DNA from: Gemmatimonadota bacterium
Lineage (GTDB): Bacteria > Gemmatimonadota > Gemmatimonadetes > Longimicrobiales > Gaopeijiaceae
NCBI GenBank assembly: GCA_041390105.1
Contig: JAWKQO010000004.1
Coordinates: forward strand, 310,001-374,000
Direction: 5' to 3'
Length of the DNA: 64,000 nucleotides
Shown one piece after another: positions 52,474 through 60,542 of the stretch. The notes below the pieces were generated by a model, which did no database searches, was not told where the DNA came from, and saw only the letters and a list, made by a program, of their open reading frames with translations. Each line of letters opens with the position of its first letter. The stretch's first letter is position 1. Position numbers and translations under genes: made by a program.

Positions 52474-54036
52474 ATGCAGACACAAACGCGCCTTCCGCTC
52501 TTGGCTCTGATGCTTCTCGCGTGGACTCCAGTCCCGAGCCTGGCCCAGAGCGGGCCTGAGGTCGCACGCTCCTTCCGCGAAGCCAACGAGGCAGCCATCC
52601 TACGCGACTTCGCGGAATTGCTCTCGCACCCCAATCGCGCGTCGGACGCCGAAGACATTCGCGCGGCGGGGGAGGCCGTGCGGAACGCCTTGCAGGACGT
52701 CGGCGTGGATTCCCGTCTCCTCGAGATCGAGGGCGCCGCGCCGTTGGTCTACGGCACGCTTCGCGTTCCGGGAGCGACACGCACGCTGGGGATGTACATC
52801 CATTACGATGGGCAACCCGTCAATCCCGCCGAGTGGACCCATCCTCCCTTCGAGCCCACGCTCTACACCGCCTCCCTGGAGGCGGGCGGGGCGCCGCGGC
52901 CTCTCCCTGAGGTGGGTCAGCGCGTGGACCCCGAGTGGCGCCTCTACGCGCGCTCGGCCGGCGACGACAAGGCGCCGATCGCGGCAATCCTTCCCGTGCT
53001 GCGCGCGTTCCGCGAAGGCGGGGTGACGCCGACCTCCAACCTCGTCTTCTTCCTGGACGGTGAAGAGGAGGCGGGCTCCGTCCACCTCGGAGACTACATG
53101 GAGATGATGAAGGACGAGCTGGACGACATCGACGTATGGCTGTTCTTCGACGGTCCGGCTCACCAGAGCGGTCGACCTCAGCTCACGTTCGGTGTGCGCG
53201 GCGCCATGGGGATGGAGGTGACGGTCTACGGCGCCACCCGCAACCTGCACTCCGGCCACTACGGCAATTGGGCCCCCGACACCGGGAACATCCTCGCGCA
53301 CCTCCTGGCATCCATGAAGGACACCGAGGGCCGCGTGCTCGTCGAGGGCTGGTACGACAGTGCCGCGCCCCTGGGAGCCGAAGAGCGTGCGGCTCTGGAG
53401 AGCATGCCCGACTACGACAGCGAGCTCAAGCGCGAGCTGGGGCTGGTCTGGACGGAGGGACAGCCGGAGAGCCTCCCGGAGCGTCTGCTGGTGCCCGCCC
53501 TCAACGTGCGGGGCATCACCAGCGCCAACACGGGGGCTCTGGCCAGCAACGTGATCCCCAACACGGCCGTGGCCTCGCTGGGCATTCGGCTCGTCAAGGG
53601 CAACGACCCCGCGCATATGCGGGACCTCATCGTCCGCCACATCGAGAAGCAGGGGTTCCACGTCGTGACCGAGGATCCAGACATGGAGACGCGGCTGCGC
53701 TACCCACGGATCGCCAAGGTAACCGGAGGCGGAGGAGCCGCCCCCGCGGCGCGGACCGAAATGGCCGATCCCTACGTGCAACAGGTGATCGGCGCGGCCA
53801 CCCAGGCCGCCGACCGCGCCTTCGGGGAGGGCTCGCTGATCCTCTCCCCGGGCATGGGAGGAACGCTCCCCCTCTACCTCTTCACCGATGTCGCGGGCAA
53901 GCCGGCCATCAACGTGCCGATCGCCAACCACGACAACAATCAGCACGCACCCGACGAGAACCTGCGTATCGCCAATCTGTGGTACGCGATCGACCTGTAC
54001 GCCGCGCTGCTCACCATGCCGCGACCGGTGTCCTGA
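52474..54036 (+). CDS. M20 family metallopeptidase, exported
   Basis: This di-zinc peptidase has 520 residues. The N-terminal signal ends near SLAQS. Metal and catalytic residues are visible: H110 and D112 in MYIHYDGQP, the bridging Asp in AGDDKAPI, the Glu pair in LDGEEEAGS, an Asp in FFDGPAHQ and a His in the C-terminal NHDNNQH. The insertion between the two lobes is the usual dimerisation domain (GMEVTVYGATRNLHSGHYG). Relatives remove terminal residues from di- and oligopeptides or cleave acyl-amino acids. GGAG precedes the ATG. It lies 42 bases after the DUF5916 gene and may be the last gene of that operon. Confidence 0.92.
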   Translation: MQTQTRLPLLALMLLAWTPVPSLAQSGPEVARSFREANEAAILRDFAELLSHPNRASDAEDIRAAGEAVRNALQDVGVDSRLLEIEGAAPLVYGTLRVPGATRTLGMYIHYDGQPVNPAEWTHPPFEPTLYTASLEAGGAPRPLPEVGQRVDPEWRLYARSAGDDKAPIAAILPVLRAFREGGVTPTSNLVFFLDGEEEAGSVHLGDYMEMMKDELDDIDVWLFFDGPAHQSGRPQLTFGVRGAMGMEVTVYGATRNLHSGHYGNWAPDTGNILAHLLASMKDTEGRVLVEGWYDSAAPLGAEERAALESMPDYDSELKRELGLVWTEGQPESLPERLLVPALNVRGITSANTGALASNVIPNTAVASLGIRLVKGNDPAHMRDLIVRHIEKQGFHVVTEDPDMETRLRYPRIAKVTGGGGAAPAARTEMADPYVQQVIGAATQAADRAFGEGSLILSPGMGGTLPLYLFTDVAGKPAINVPIANHDNNQHAPDENLRIANLWYAIDLYAALLTMPRPVS

Positions 54037-54056
54037 ACGGAGTGCCGTTCGCGGCG

Positions 54057-54581
54057 CTACGGCCGCTGCACATCCGCTACCACGTAGGCGGTGGACCGTC
54101 CGATCACCGTGGGCCGGTACCAGACGCCGGCATACACGTAGTAGTCCACTCCGTCGATGCGCTCACGCGCGGCGCCCTCGGGGAGTCGGTCCACCTGGGC
54201 ACCGACCGGCGGCCGTACCACTTCCCACCCCCGGCGAGGATCCTCTTTGTAGAAGATGCCCCGATAGTAGGCGTAGGGCACCTCGCGTACATGGACGATC
54301 CGGTACCCCCTGGGCAACAGCGGCACGAACACGCCGAGCGGGGGACGAACCACCACGTACCGGGGCCCTCGGGTCCGGTAGAAGAAGCCGTCGTAGAAGT
54401 ACAGGTGTCCCGTGCCCACGGAGATGGTCAGGAATCCGTGCGGCAGCGCCGTCACGACCGTACCGATCACGAGGCCGCCGTGCGCACAACTGGACGCCCC
54501 CGCGGAAAGAAGGGGCAGCGCTAGAAGCAGTCCCGCGGTCCGCAGGAGCCGTCGGGCCCTCGCCGTTCTCGTCTTGCTCAT
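54057..54581 (-). CDS. DUF6515 family lipoprotein
   Basis: This 174-residue protein has a signal peptide (RRLLRTAGLLLALPLLSAGASSC) that may end in a lipobox-like cysteine. The mature part is made of repeated aromatic segments of the DUF6515 type: YFYDGFFYRTRGPRYVVVRPP-like stretches around residues 60-85, YAYYRGIFYKEDPRRGWEVVRPP around 105-128, and YYVYAGVWYRP near 150. DUF6515 proteins are exported, Tyr/Val/Pro-rich and of unknown function. The gene converges with the M20 gene after 20 bases and diverges from the metallo-beta-lactamase-fold gene. Confidence 0.85.
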   Translation of the reverse strand: MSKTRTARARRLLRTAGLLLALPLLSAGASSCAHGGLVIGTVVTALPHGFLTISVGTGHLYFYDGFFYRTRGPRYVVVRPPLGVFVPLLPRGYRIVHVREVPYAYYRGIFYKEDPRRGWEVVRPPVGAQVDRLPEGAARERIDGVDYYVYAGVWYRPTVIGRSTAYVVADVQRP

Positions 54582-54847
54582 GGTCTCACCCTCGGGAAGC
54601 GACACGTGTCGACCCATCCGACACGCCCGCCCCCACACCTTCTGAGACCCCGGAGCCCCGCTCGTTGTTAAGGATGGATCGTAGGGGATCCTCCTCGACC
54701 GAGCGCCCGGAGTGTCGCCGGACCGGCTGTGAGCCTGCCGGGGCGGCGCCGGCTCTTGGCCGTGGGGCCGCCCACCCCCCATGTTGGGACCCGCCCTCCG
54801 GGTCGGTGACCTCGTGCGGGCCGACCCACATTCCCTGGAGTCGTCGA

Positions 54848-55831
54848 ATGCGCTTCCGTCACGCGTGCACCGCGATGCTCACGCTGCTCACCGCCTGCGC
54901 GGCGGAGTCCGGCCCCCCGCAGGTCGTCGCCGCAGACGTGCTGCGCACCGGAGATCCGTACGCCCGGGGCCTGAGCGACGCGGACTTCCCGCGCATCAAG
55001 GAGCTGGCCCCCGGCGTCTACTCCTACGAACAGCTCCGTTCAGCAGGAGACGAGCGCTTCACCACCGTGAGCCTCTTCGTGGTGACCGATGAGGGCGTAC
55101 TGGTTGCGGACGGTCAGGGCAACCTGGAGGAGACCCAGCGGCTCGTCGACACGATCGCCGGGCTCACCGACGAGCCCATCCGTCATGTCGTGATCTGTTC
55201 CGATCACGGAGATCACACCGCCGGCAACGCCGCCTTCCCGGCCGGAGCCGAGTTCATCGCGCATCCCACCTCCGACGCGGCGTTGCGCGCCAGCGCGGCC
55301 CAGACCGCCCAGCGCCCCGAGTCGGCGCCCGTCGTGCTGCCCACCTCGCTGGTCTCGGACGCCCGCACGCTCATGCTCGGGGACCGGGAGATCCAGATCC
55401 TGCACCTGGGCCGCGCCCATACCGGTGGGGACCTGGTGGTCTACCTCCCGCGCGAGAAGATCCTCTTCATGAGCGAGACCTACTTGAATCGCATCTTCCC
55501 CGCCATGCGCTCGGCCTACCCGTCCGAATGGGTCGCGATGCTCGAGCGGGCGCGAGCGCTGGACGTCGACGTCTTCGTGCCCGGTCACGGGTTCGTCGAC
55601 CCTCCCGCCGTGCTGAGCGAAGAGCTGGACCGCTACACCGAGGCCGTCCGGCAGGTCATCGCTGAAGCGACACGCCTGCACGAGGCTGGCCTCCCGGTGG
55701 ACGAGGCGGTCAATCAAGCGCAATTCGGAGACCTCGAGAGCTGGACGTTGCGCTCCAGCCAGGGCGCCACGGCAGTACGGCGCGTGTACATGGAGCTCGC
55801 CGGTGAGCTCCCTGGAGGTCCTGGGCGGTGA
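54848..55831 (+). CDS. MBL-fold metallo-hydrolase lipoprotein with a changed first metal ligand
   Basis: This 327-residue protein has a lipoprotein signal (TAMLTLLTAC) and a metallo-beta-lactamase fold. The usual HxHxDH motif reads S118-D-H120-G-D122-H123 (CSDHGDHTAGN), so the first His is replaced by Ser while the other ligands remain. Further ligands are the His in LGRAHTGGDL and the His in VPGHGFVD. The change may weaken zinc at site 1 or shift it to a single-metal enzyme. Relatives without beta-lactamase function include quinoprotein-relative and lactonase-like proteins; substrate unknown. Its TGA overlaps the GTG of the aminotransferase gene by 4 bases. Confidence 0.87.
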   Translation: MRFRHACTAMLTLLTACAAESGPPQVVAADVLRTGDPYARGLSDADFPRIKELAPGVYSYEQLRSAGDERFTTVSLFVVTDEGVLVADGQGNLEETQRLVDTIAGLTDEPIRHVVICSDHGDHTAGNAAFPAGAEFIAHPTSDAALRASAAQTAQRPESAPVVLPTSLVSDARTLMLGDREIQILHLGRAHTGGDLVVYLPREKILFMSETYLNRIFPAMRSAYPSEWVAMLERARALDVDVFVPGHGFVDPPAVLSEELDRYTEAVRQVIAEATRLHEAGLPVDEAVNQAQFGDLESWTLRSSQGATAVRRVYMELAGELPGGPGR

Positions 55832-57075
55832 GTGCGAGCGGCATTTCCACGGTCGGCGCCCTCGCGGCGCACGCGGCCCAGCGCCCCGCCAATGATCCCA
55901 TCTTCGCGCTGAACGCCGAGGCCACCCGCCGGGCCGCCGCGGGTGAGTCCATCCTGAACTCCACGTTGGGCGCCCTGATGCTCGACGACGGGCGGCTCGC
56001 CACCATGCGCACGGTCACCGAGGCGCTGGGCCGCGTGCCGCCCGAGCGCGCCGCCGGCTACGCTCCGATCGGAGGGGACCCACCTTTCCTGAAGGCCGTC
56101 ATCGAGGACCTGCTGGGCAGCGGGGCCCTCTCGGAGCAGGCCGTAGCGGTGGCAACCCCGGGTGGCACGGGAGCGCTGCATCACGCCGTGATGAACTTCC
56201 TCGACCCCGGTCAGGCGCTGCTCACCACCAGCTATTTCTGGGGCCCCTACCGCGTCATCGCCGAACACGCCGGGCGCCGGGTCGAGACCTTCGAGATGCT
56301 TGGCGCGGACCTGCGCTTGAACGTGGAGGCCTTCGCGCGCGCGTTGGACGAACAGATCGCGCGTCAGGGCCGCGCCTTGGTGGTGTTCAACTTCCCCTGC
56401 CACAACCCCACGGGCTACTCGCTCGATGCCGAGGAATGGGCGGCCGTCGCTTCCGTGGTGGCGGAGTCGGGGCGCAGGGCGCCGGTGGCGTTCCTGCTGG
56501 ACCACGCCTATGCGCGCTTCGGGCCGGAGCACGCCGGAGGCTGGGCAGCGCAGGTCCCGCGTCTGCTGGAGGCCGCCACCGTCCTCTTCGCCTGGACGGC
56601 GTCGAAGTCGTTCTGCCAGTACGGCGCCCGCGTGGGTGCTTTGGTGGCCGTGCACACGGATCCGGAAATGCGGGCCCGCATCTCCAACGCGCTCAACTAT
56701 TCATGTCGGGCCACCTTCTCCAACTGCAACCACCTCGGGATCCTGGCCGTCACCGAGCTGCTGACCGACCCCGTCCTGGCGCGGCGCTCGACCGAGGAAC
56801 GAAGCGGCCTCGTGGAACTCCTCGATGAGCGTGTGCGCGCCTTCAACGACGCGGCGGCTGCGACGACCTTGCGCTACCCGCGCTACGAGGGAGGCTTCTT
56901 CGTGTCGGTCTTCACGGACGATGGCGAAGGCGCGGCCGCGCGCATGCGGGAGGAGGGCGTGTACGTCGTGCCGGGACCCAAGGCCCTACGGGTCGCGCTC
57001 TGCGCCACACCGGCTGGAGCCATCCCGCGCCTGGTCGGCGCGCTGCACCGTGCTGTGCCGCTGAGCGGAGGCTGA
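55828..57075 (+). CDS. PLP-dependent class I/II aminotransferase
   Basis: This 415-residue fold-type I aminotransferase is cytoplasmic, with no signal peptide. The PLP-binding Lys is K260 in TASKSFCQYG, and the Asn-Pro pair is in CHNPTGYSLD (HNPTG). An Arg that should bind the substrate carboxylate is in the C-terminal ALRVALCA. The family resembles aromatic/aspartate aminotransferases. The GTG start overlaps the MBL-fold stop (GTGA). Linking a cytoplasmic aminotransferase to an exported MBL-fold protein suggests a shared substrate class, perhaps amino acid derivatives, but this is inference. Confidence 0.92.
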   Translation: MSASGISTVGALAAHAAQRPANDPIFALNAEATRRAAAGESILNSTLGALMLDDGRLATMRTVTEALGRVPPERAAGYAPIGGDPPFLKAVIEDLLGSGALSEQAVAVATPGGTGALHHAVMNFLDPGQALLTTSYFWGPYRVIAEHAGRRVETFEMLGADLRLNVEAFARALDEQIARQGRALVVFNFPCHNPTGYSLDAEEWAAVASVVAESGRRAPVAFLLDHAYARFGPEHAGGWAAQVPRLLEAATVLFAWTASKSFCQYGARVGALVAVHTDPEMRARISNALNYSCRATFSNCNHLGILAVTELLTDPVLARRSTEERSGLVELLDERVRAFNDAAAATTLRYPRYEGGFFVSVFTDDGEGAAARMREEGVYVVPGPKALRVALCATPAGAIPRLVGALHRAVPLSGG

Positions 57076-57078
57076 GCT

Positions 57079-57105
57079 CCCCCGCGTTCCGGCGGGAGGG
57101 GCACG
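57079..57105. terminator. weak hairpin between convergent genes
   Basis: CCCGC and GCGGG with a 6-base loop form a five-pair core, with further imperfect pairing of CTCC and GGGG outside it. It lies between the stops of the aminotransferase and aldolase-like genes. Position suggests bidirectional termination; the structure is weak. Confidence 0.3.
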
Positions 57106-57145
57106 CGGGCGGCCTGCATCAGCGACCGCGCCCCGGCGGGCCGTG

Positions 57146-58012
57146 TCAGCGACCCGCGGCCGAGCGGCCCTGGCGGATGATGTCCTCCGCGGTGGGACCT
57201 TGCAGCAACAGCGCCAGGAAGCCCTCGCGAATGCGCCCTTCGATGCTCTCGGCGTTCGCGGTGATCATGTCCGCGAGCCCGGCGCGGCGCGCTTCGGCCA
57301 GCACACGCTGGTTGCCGGCCTCGGCCGCCTCACGGTCTCCTCCCAAGGCGCGGGTCAAGCTACCGATCCCGCAGGCCAGTACCGAGTAGCCCCCCAGATC
57401 GGCGATGGCCGGCGCGTCCGCGACCGCATCCGCGTCCTCCAGCATCAGCATCGCGATGACCTGTCCCTCCGGATGGGTGGGGCTCCAGACGTCGGCCTCG
57501 GCAAAGAAACCGATCGCGGTGCGCGCTTCGTCCACGCCGCGGATGTGCGGCAGGACCACTCCGTCGGCGCCAGCATCCAGGATCTCGCGCACACGGGCCC
57601 GGGCGATCTCCTCTCCTTCCGCCGAGATCGGAGGAATGCGCACGAGCAGCGTCGGCCGCGGGCCGATGGGTGCGTCGGCGACTCCGGCGGAGATCTCCCT
57701 CACGGCCTCGGGGTCGTAGGCGCCCTCGAGATTCAGGAACAGGAAGTCATAGAGGGGATTGGCAGCCAGCGCCGCGCCACCCGCACGGGTGTAGACGGGC
57801 GCGGGACGCGGCCCCTCGCCTCTGGCCCCATCGCCCGCCGCTCGCTCGTCCGGCACGTAGATCCCGAAGGCGGGAAGCCCCCGGTTCCACAGGGCGACGA
57901 CTCCCGCCCCTGCCGGCTCCTCGGTCGCTGTCGAGGCACCCCGGGCGCTGCCCTCGCCGCCGCAACCCGCGAGGGTCAGTACAGCGAGCAGCGCAAGAAC
58001 GCGACCGCTCAC
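57146..58012 (-). CDS. HpcH/HpaI aldolase-family lipoprotein, probably inactive
   Basis: This 288-residue protein starts at a GTG overlapping the S10 peptidase stop by 4 bases. The N-terminus VLALLAVLTLAGC is a lipoprotein signal, unusual for this normally cytoplasmic family. The barrel still reads like HpcH/HpaI: LLVRIPP keeps the Arg, GADGVVLPHI and the Glu in MLMLEDADAV align with the metal Glu. But the Asp in the canonical GPxDLS becomes Ser (GIGSLTRALG), and the Asp/His pair near the N-terminus (DxEH type) reads NLEG. Key catalytic and metal residues are lost, so it may bind a ligand rather than cleave one. It could sense or carry 2-oxo acids. Confidence 0.82.
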   Translation of the reverse strand: MSGRVLALLAVLTLAGCGGEGSARGASTATEEPAGAGVVALWNRGLPAFGIYVPDERAAGDGARGEGPRPAPVYTRAGGAALAANPLYDFLFLNLEGAYDPEAVREISAGVADAPIGPRPTLLVRIPPISAEGEEIARARVREILDAGADGVVLPHIRGVDEARTAIGFFAEADVWSPTHPEGQVIAMLMLEDADAVADAPAIADLGGYSVLACGIGSLTRALGGDREAAEAGNQRVLAEARRAGLADMITANAESIEGRIREGFLALLLQGPTAEDIIRQGRSAAGR

Positions 58013-59523
58013 GACGCGGGTCGGGCACCACCAGAGGTGCGCTCCAGGAAGGACACCAGTGTGTCTCGCCACTGGGGGAGGAGGCTCTCCTCGACGTACA
58101 TCATGTGCCCCGCAGTGAAGTCGGCCCGTTGGATGTTGTCCCGCAAATGAGCGGGCAACCCCATGTGATCCATGGTCCACACGGCCGCAAAGTACGGTGT
58201 GGCCAGGTCGTAGATTCCGTTGACCAGCAGCACCTCCAGCCGGGGATTGCGTTCGATGGCGCCTGCCAGATCGGGAGCCACGTTGGGGATCCCGCCGAGG
58301 CCGAACCCGATGTTGTTGCCGCGGTTCCAGTTCCAAGGGCCGATCCCACCCGAGGGTGTGTATTCGCGATCGCCGCCGTAGCCCAACTCGCCGCGGAGGT
58401 AGCTGTTGAACGCGGAGGTGTAGGCGGAGCTGATGGCGGTCGATTGCGGATCGTGGCTGGGACGCGTGCCCAGCCGGTCGCCGGTGGGACCGGTGAAGCG
58501 TGCGTCCAGACGACCGACCACCAGTCCTTTGTCGCGCAGCAACTCCTGCTCGAAGGCCGGCGCGCTCACCCGGAGGTCCGCCTTGTCCAGGTAGTCGGTA
58601 CTCAGACCGGTGTACCGGTGCATCTGCTCCAGCACGCGCGCACGCTGGGCCGGGTCCACCGTGCCGCCCGCCAACAACGTTGTCGCATAGTCAGTCAGCG
58701 CCCATTGCTCGACCTCGCGCTTGAACGCCTCCAGGTCCGCCGGCTCGCCTCCCGGGAGGGCGCCGAGATAGGCAGCGATGACGGCGTACGAAGGCAGGTT
58801 GACGATGTAGGGGAGGTCCGCGCCGTCGGGGAACAGGATGGTGTTGAAGTCGAGCACGGCCGATACCAGCACGATCCCGTTGAGATCGATGTTGGCGTTC
58901 TGCAGGTGGCGTGACAGCACCGCCGAGCGGGTGGTCCCGTAGCTCTCCCCCAGAAGGTAGCGGGGCGAGTTCCAGCGCTCGTACTGGGAAAGGAAACGGC
59001 GGACGAACTGCGTGATGGAGCGAGCGTCCTCGTCGAGTCCCCAGAACTCCTCGCCTTTGGTGTCTCCGAGCGTACGCGAAAACCCGGTCCCGATCGGGTC
59101 GATCATCACGATGTCGGCCCGATCGAGCAACGTGTACTCGTTGTCGACCAGTTCATAGGGCGGCGGCGCCTGCTGGCCCACCTCGGGCGTGCGGACGCGG
59201 CGCGGACCCATGATGCCCATATGCAACCAGAAGGACGCCGAGCCGGGCCCGCCATTGTAGGAGAAGACAACGGGACGTGGCTGACCGGCGGGGACGTTCG
59301 TGCGGAAGTAGGCTGTGTAGAACATCTCCCCGGTCGGCGTTTCCGTCCGGTCCCGCAGGATGATGCTCCCCACCACGGCGTCGTACTCCACCACCTGGCC
59401 CGCCACCGTGATCCGGTGGTGACTCTCCCAGCGAGCCGGCTCCGGCGCCGCCTCCTGGGCCGGGAGGGGGGCCACGGCCCACAGGGCCAGCAGCAGGGGC
59501 GTCGCGCAGTTCCGCAGGGTCAT
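58009..59523 (-). CDS. S10 family serine carboxypeptidase, exported
   Basis: This carboxypeptidase Y-type enzyme has 504 residues. The signal peptide ends near LPAQ. The catalytic triad is S194 (GESYGTTRS), D439 (GIYDLATP) and H473 (TAGHMMYV). The oxyanion region FSYNGGPGSASFWLHMG is complete. It should remove C-terminal residues from peptides in the periplasm or outside. It is the first gene of a two-gene minus-strand unit, with the aldolase-like lipoprotein overlapping its stop. It diverges from the 5'-3' exonuclease gene. Confidence 0.95.
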   Translation of the reverse strand: MTLRNCATPLLLALWAVAPLPAQEAAPEPARWESHHRITVAGQVVEYDAVVGSIILRDRTETPTGEMFYTAYFRTNVPAGQPRPVVFSYNGGPGSASFWLHMGIMGPRRVRTPEVGQQAPPPYELVDNEYTLLDRADIVMIDPIGTGFSRTLGDTKGEEFWGLDEDARSITQFVRRFLSQYERWNSPRYLLGESYGTTRSAVLSRHLQNANIDLNGIVLVSAVLDFNTILFPDGADLPYIVNLPSYAVIAAYLGALPGGEPADLEAFKREVEQWALTDYATTLLAGGTVDPAQRARVLEQMHRYTGLSTDYLDKADLRVSAPAFEQELLRDKGLVVGRLDARFTGPTGDRLGTRPSHDPQSTAISSAYTSAFNSYLRGELGYGGDREYTPSGGIGPWNWNRGNNIGFGLGGIPNVAPDLAGAIERNPRLEVLLVNGIYDLATPYFAAVWTMDHMGLPAHLRDNIQRADFTAGHMMYVEESLLPQWRDTLVSFLERTSGGARPAS

Positions 59524-59641
59524 GCGAGTCTCCTCGTGGTCCGTGCTTGTCCAGGGGAGGGTAATGTGCCACCCTCGCCTCTCCCGGCAAGCGCTCCCCG
59601 GCGCCTCCGCCCATCCTGCAGCCACCCTGCCCGGCTCGCTC

Positions 59642-60520
59642 ATGGACGTCTACCTCATCGATGGCACCTACGAGCTTTTCCGGCACTACTTCGGCGCCCC
59701 TTCCGTCCTCGACCGTGAGGGCCACGAGCGTGGCGCGGTCGTGGGCGTCCTGGCCTCCGTGCTCGGCCTGATCGAGTCAGGCGCGACCCATCTGGGTGTC
59801 GCCACCGACCATGTGGTGGAGTCGTTCCGCAACGACCTCTGGAGCGGCTACAAGACGGGCGAAGGCCTCGAGCCGGTGCTGTGGGAGCAGTTCCATCCGT
59901 TGGAAGAGGCCCTGAGCGACATGGGGGTGGTGGTCTGGCCCATGGTCGAATTGGAGGCCGACGACGCGCTTGCCTCCGCCGCCGCGCGGGCGGCGGCCGA
60001 CCCCGACGCCCAACGGATCTTCATCTGCACCCCGGACAAGGACCTGGCCCAGTGCGTGTTCGGAACGCGGGTCGTGCAACTCGATCGCCGCAAGCGCGAG
60101 GTGCGGGACGAGGCAGGGGTCGTTGCCAAGTTCGGCGTCATGCCCGCCTCCATCCCCGACTGGCTGGCCCTGGTGGGCGACGCAGCGGACGGCTTTCCCG
60201 GGGTCCCCGGCTGGGGTTCCAAGTCCGCCTCCACCGTGCTGGCCCGCTACCACCACCTGGAGGGGATTCCCCCCGACCCCGAGACCTGGGAGGTGCAGGT
60301 GCGAGGGGCGCGCCGGCTCGCGGACAGTCTCCGCGAACATTGGGAACACGCGCTGCTCTTCCGCCACCTGGCGACGTTGCGGACGGACGAGGCGCTCTTC
60401 GAACACGTCTCGGAGCTGCGCTGGAGGGGTCCCAGCGAGCGATTCGCCGAACACGCGCGCCGGCTCGGGGCTCCTCAACTGGCCGAGCGGGCGGGCCGCG
60501 CCGCCGAACGCGCTGTTTAG
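59642..60520 (+). CDS. stand-alone 5'-3' exonuclease (FEN/PolA N-domain-like)
   Basis: This 292-residue protein resembles the N-terminal 5'-3' exonuclease domain of DNA polymerase I, without polymerase or proofreading domains. The metal-binding Asp cluster is visible: D7 in MDVYLIDGTYELF, ELEADDALAS, TPDKDLAQC and VGDAADGFPGVPGWG, the last of these being the helix-hairpin-helix with the glycine-rich loop. It would remove 5' flaps or RNA primers. The ATG at 59642 was chosen because MDVYLIDG is the family N-terminus. It diverges from the S10 gene and converges with the GGDEF-EAL gene. Confidence 0.92.
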   Translation: MDVYLIDGTYELFRHYFGAPSVLDREGHERGAVVGVLASVLGLIESGATHLGVATDHVVESFRNDLWSGYKTGEGLEPVLWEQFHPLEEALSDMGVVVWPMVELEADDALASAAARAAADPDAQRIFICTPDKDLAQCVFGTRVVQLDRRKREVRDEAGVVAKFGVMPASIPDWLALVGDAADGFPGVPGWGSKSASTVLARYHHLEGIPPDPETWEVQVRGARRLADSLREHWEHALLFRHLATLRTDEALFEHVSELRWRGPSERFAEHARRLGAPQLAERAGRAAERAV

Positions 60521-60542
60521 CGCTTGGCGGGGGTGATCGGCG

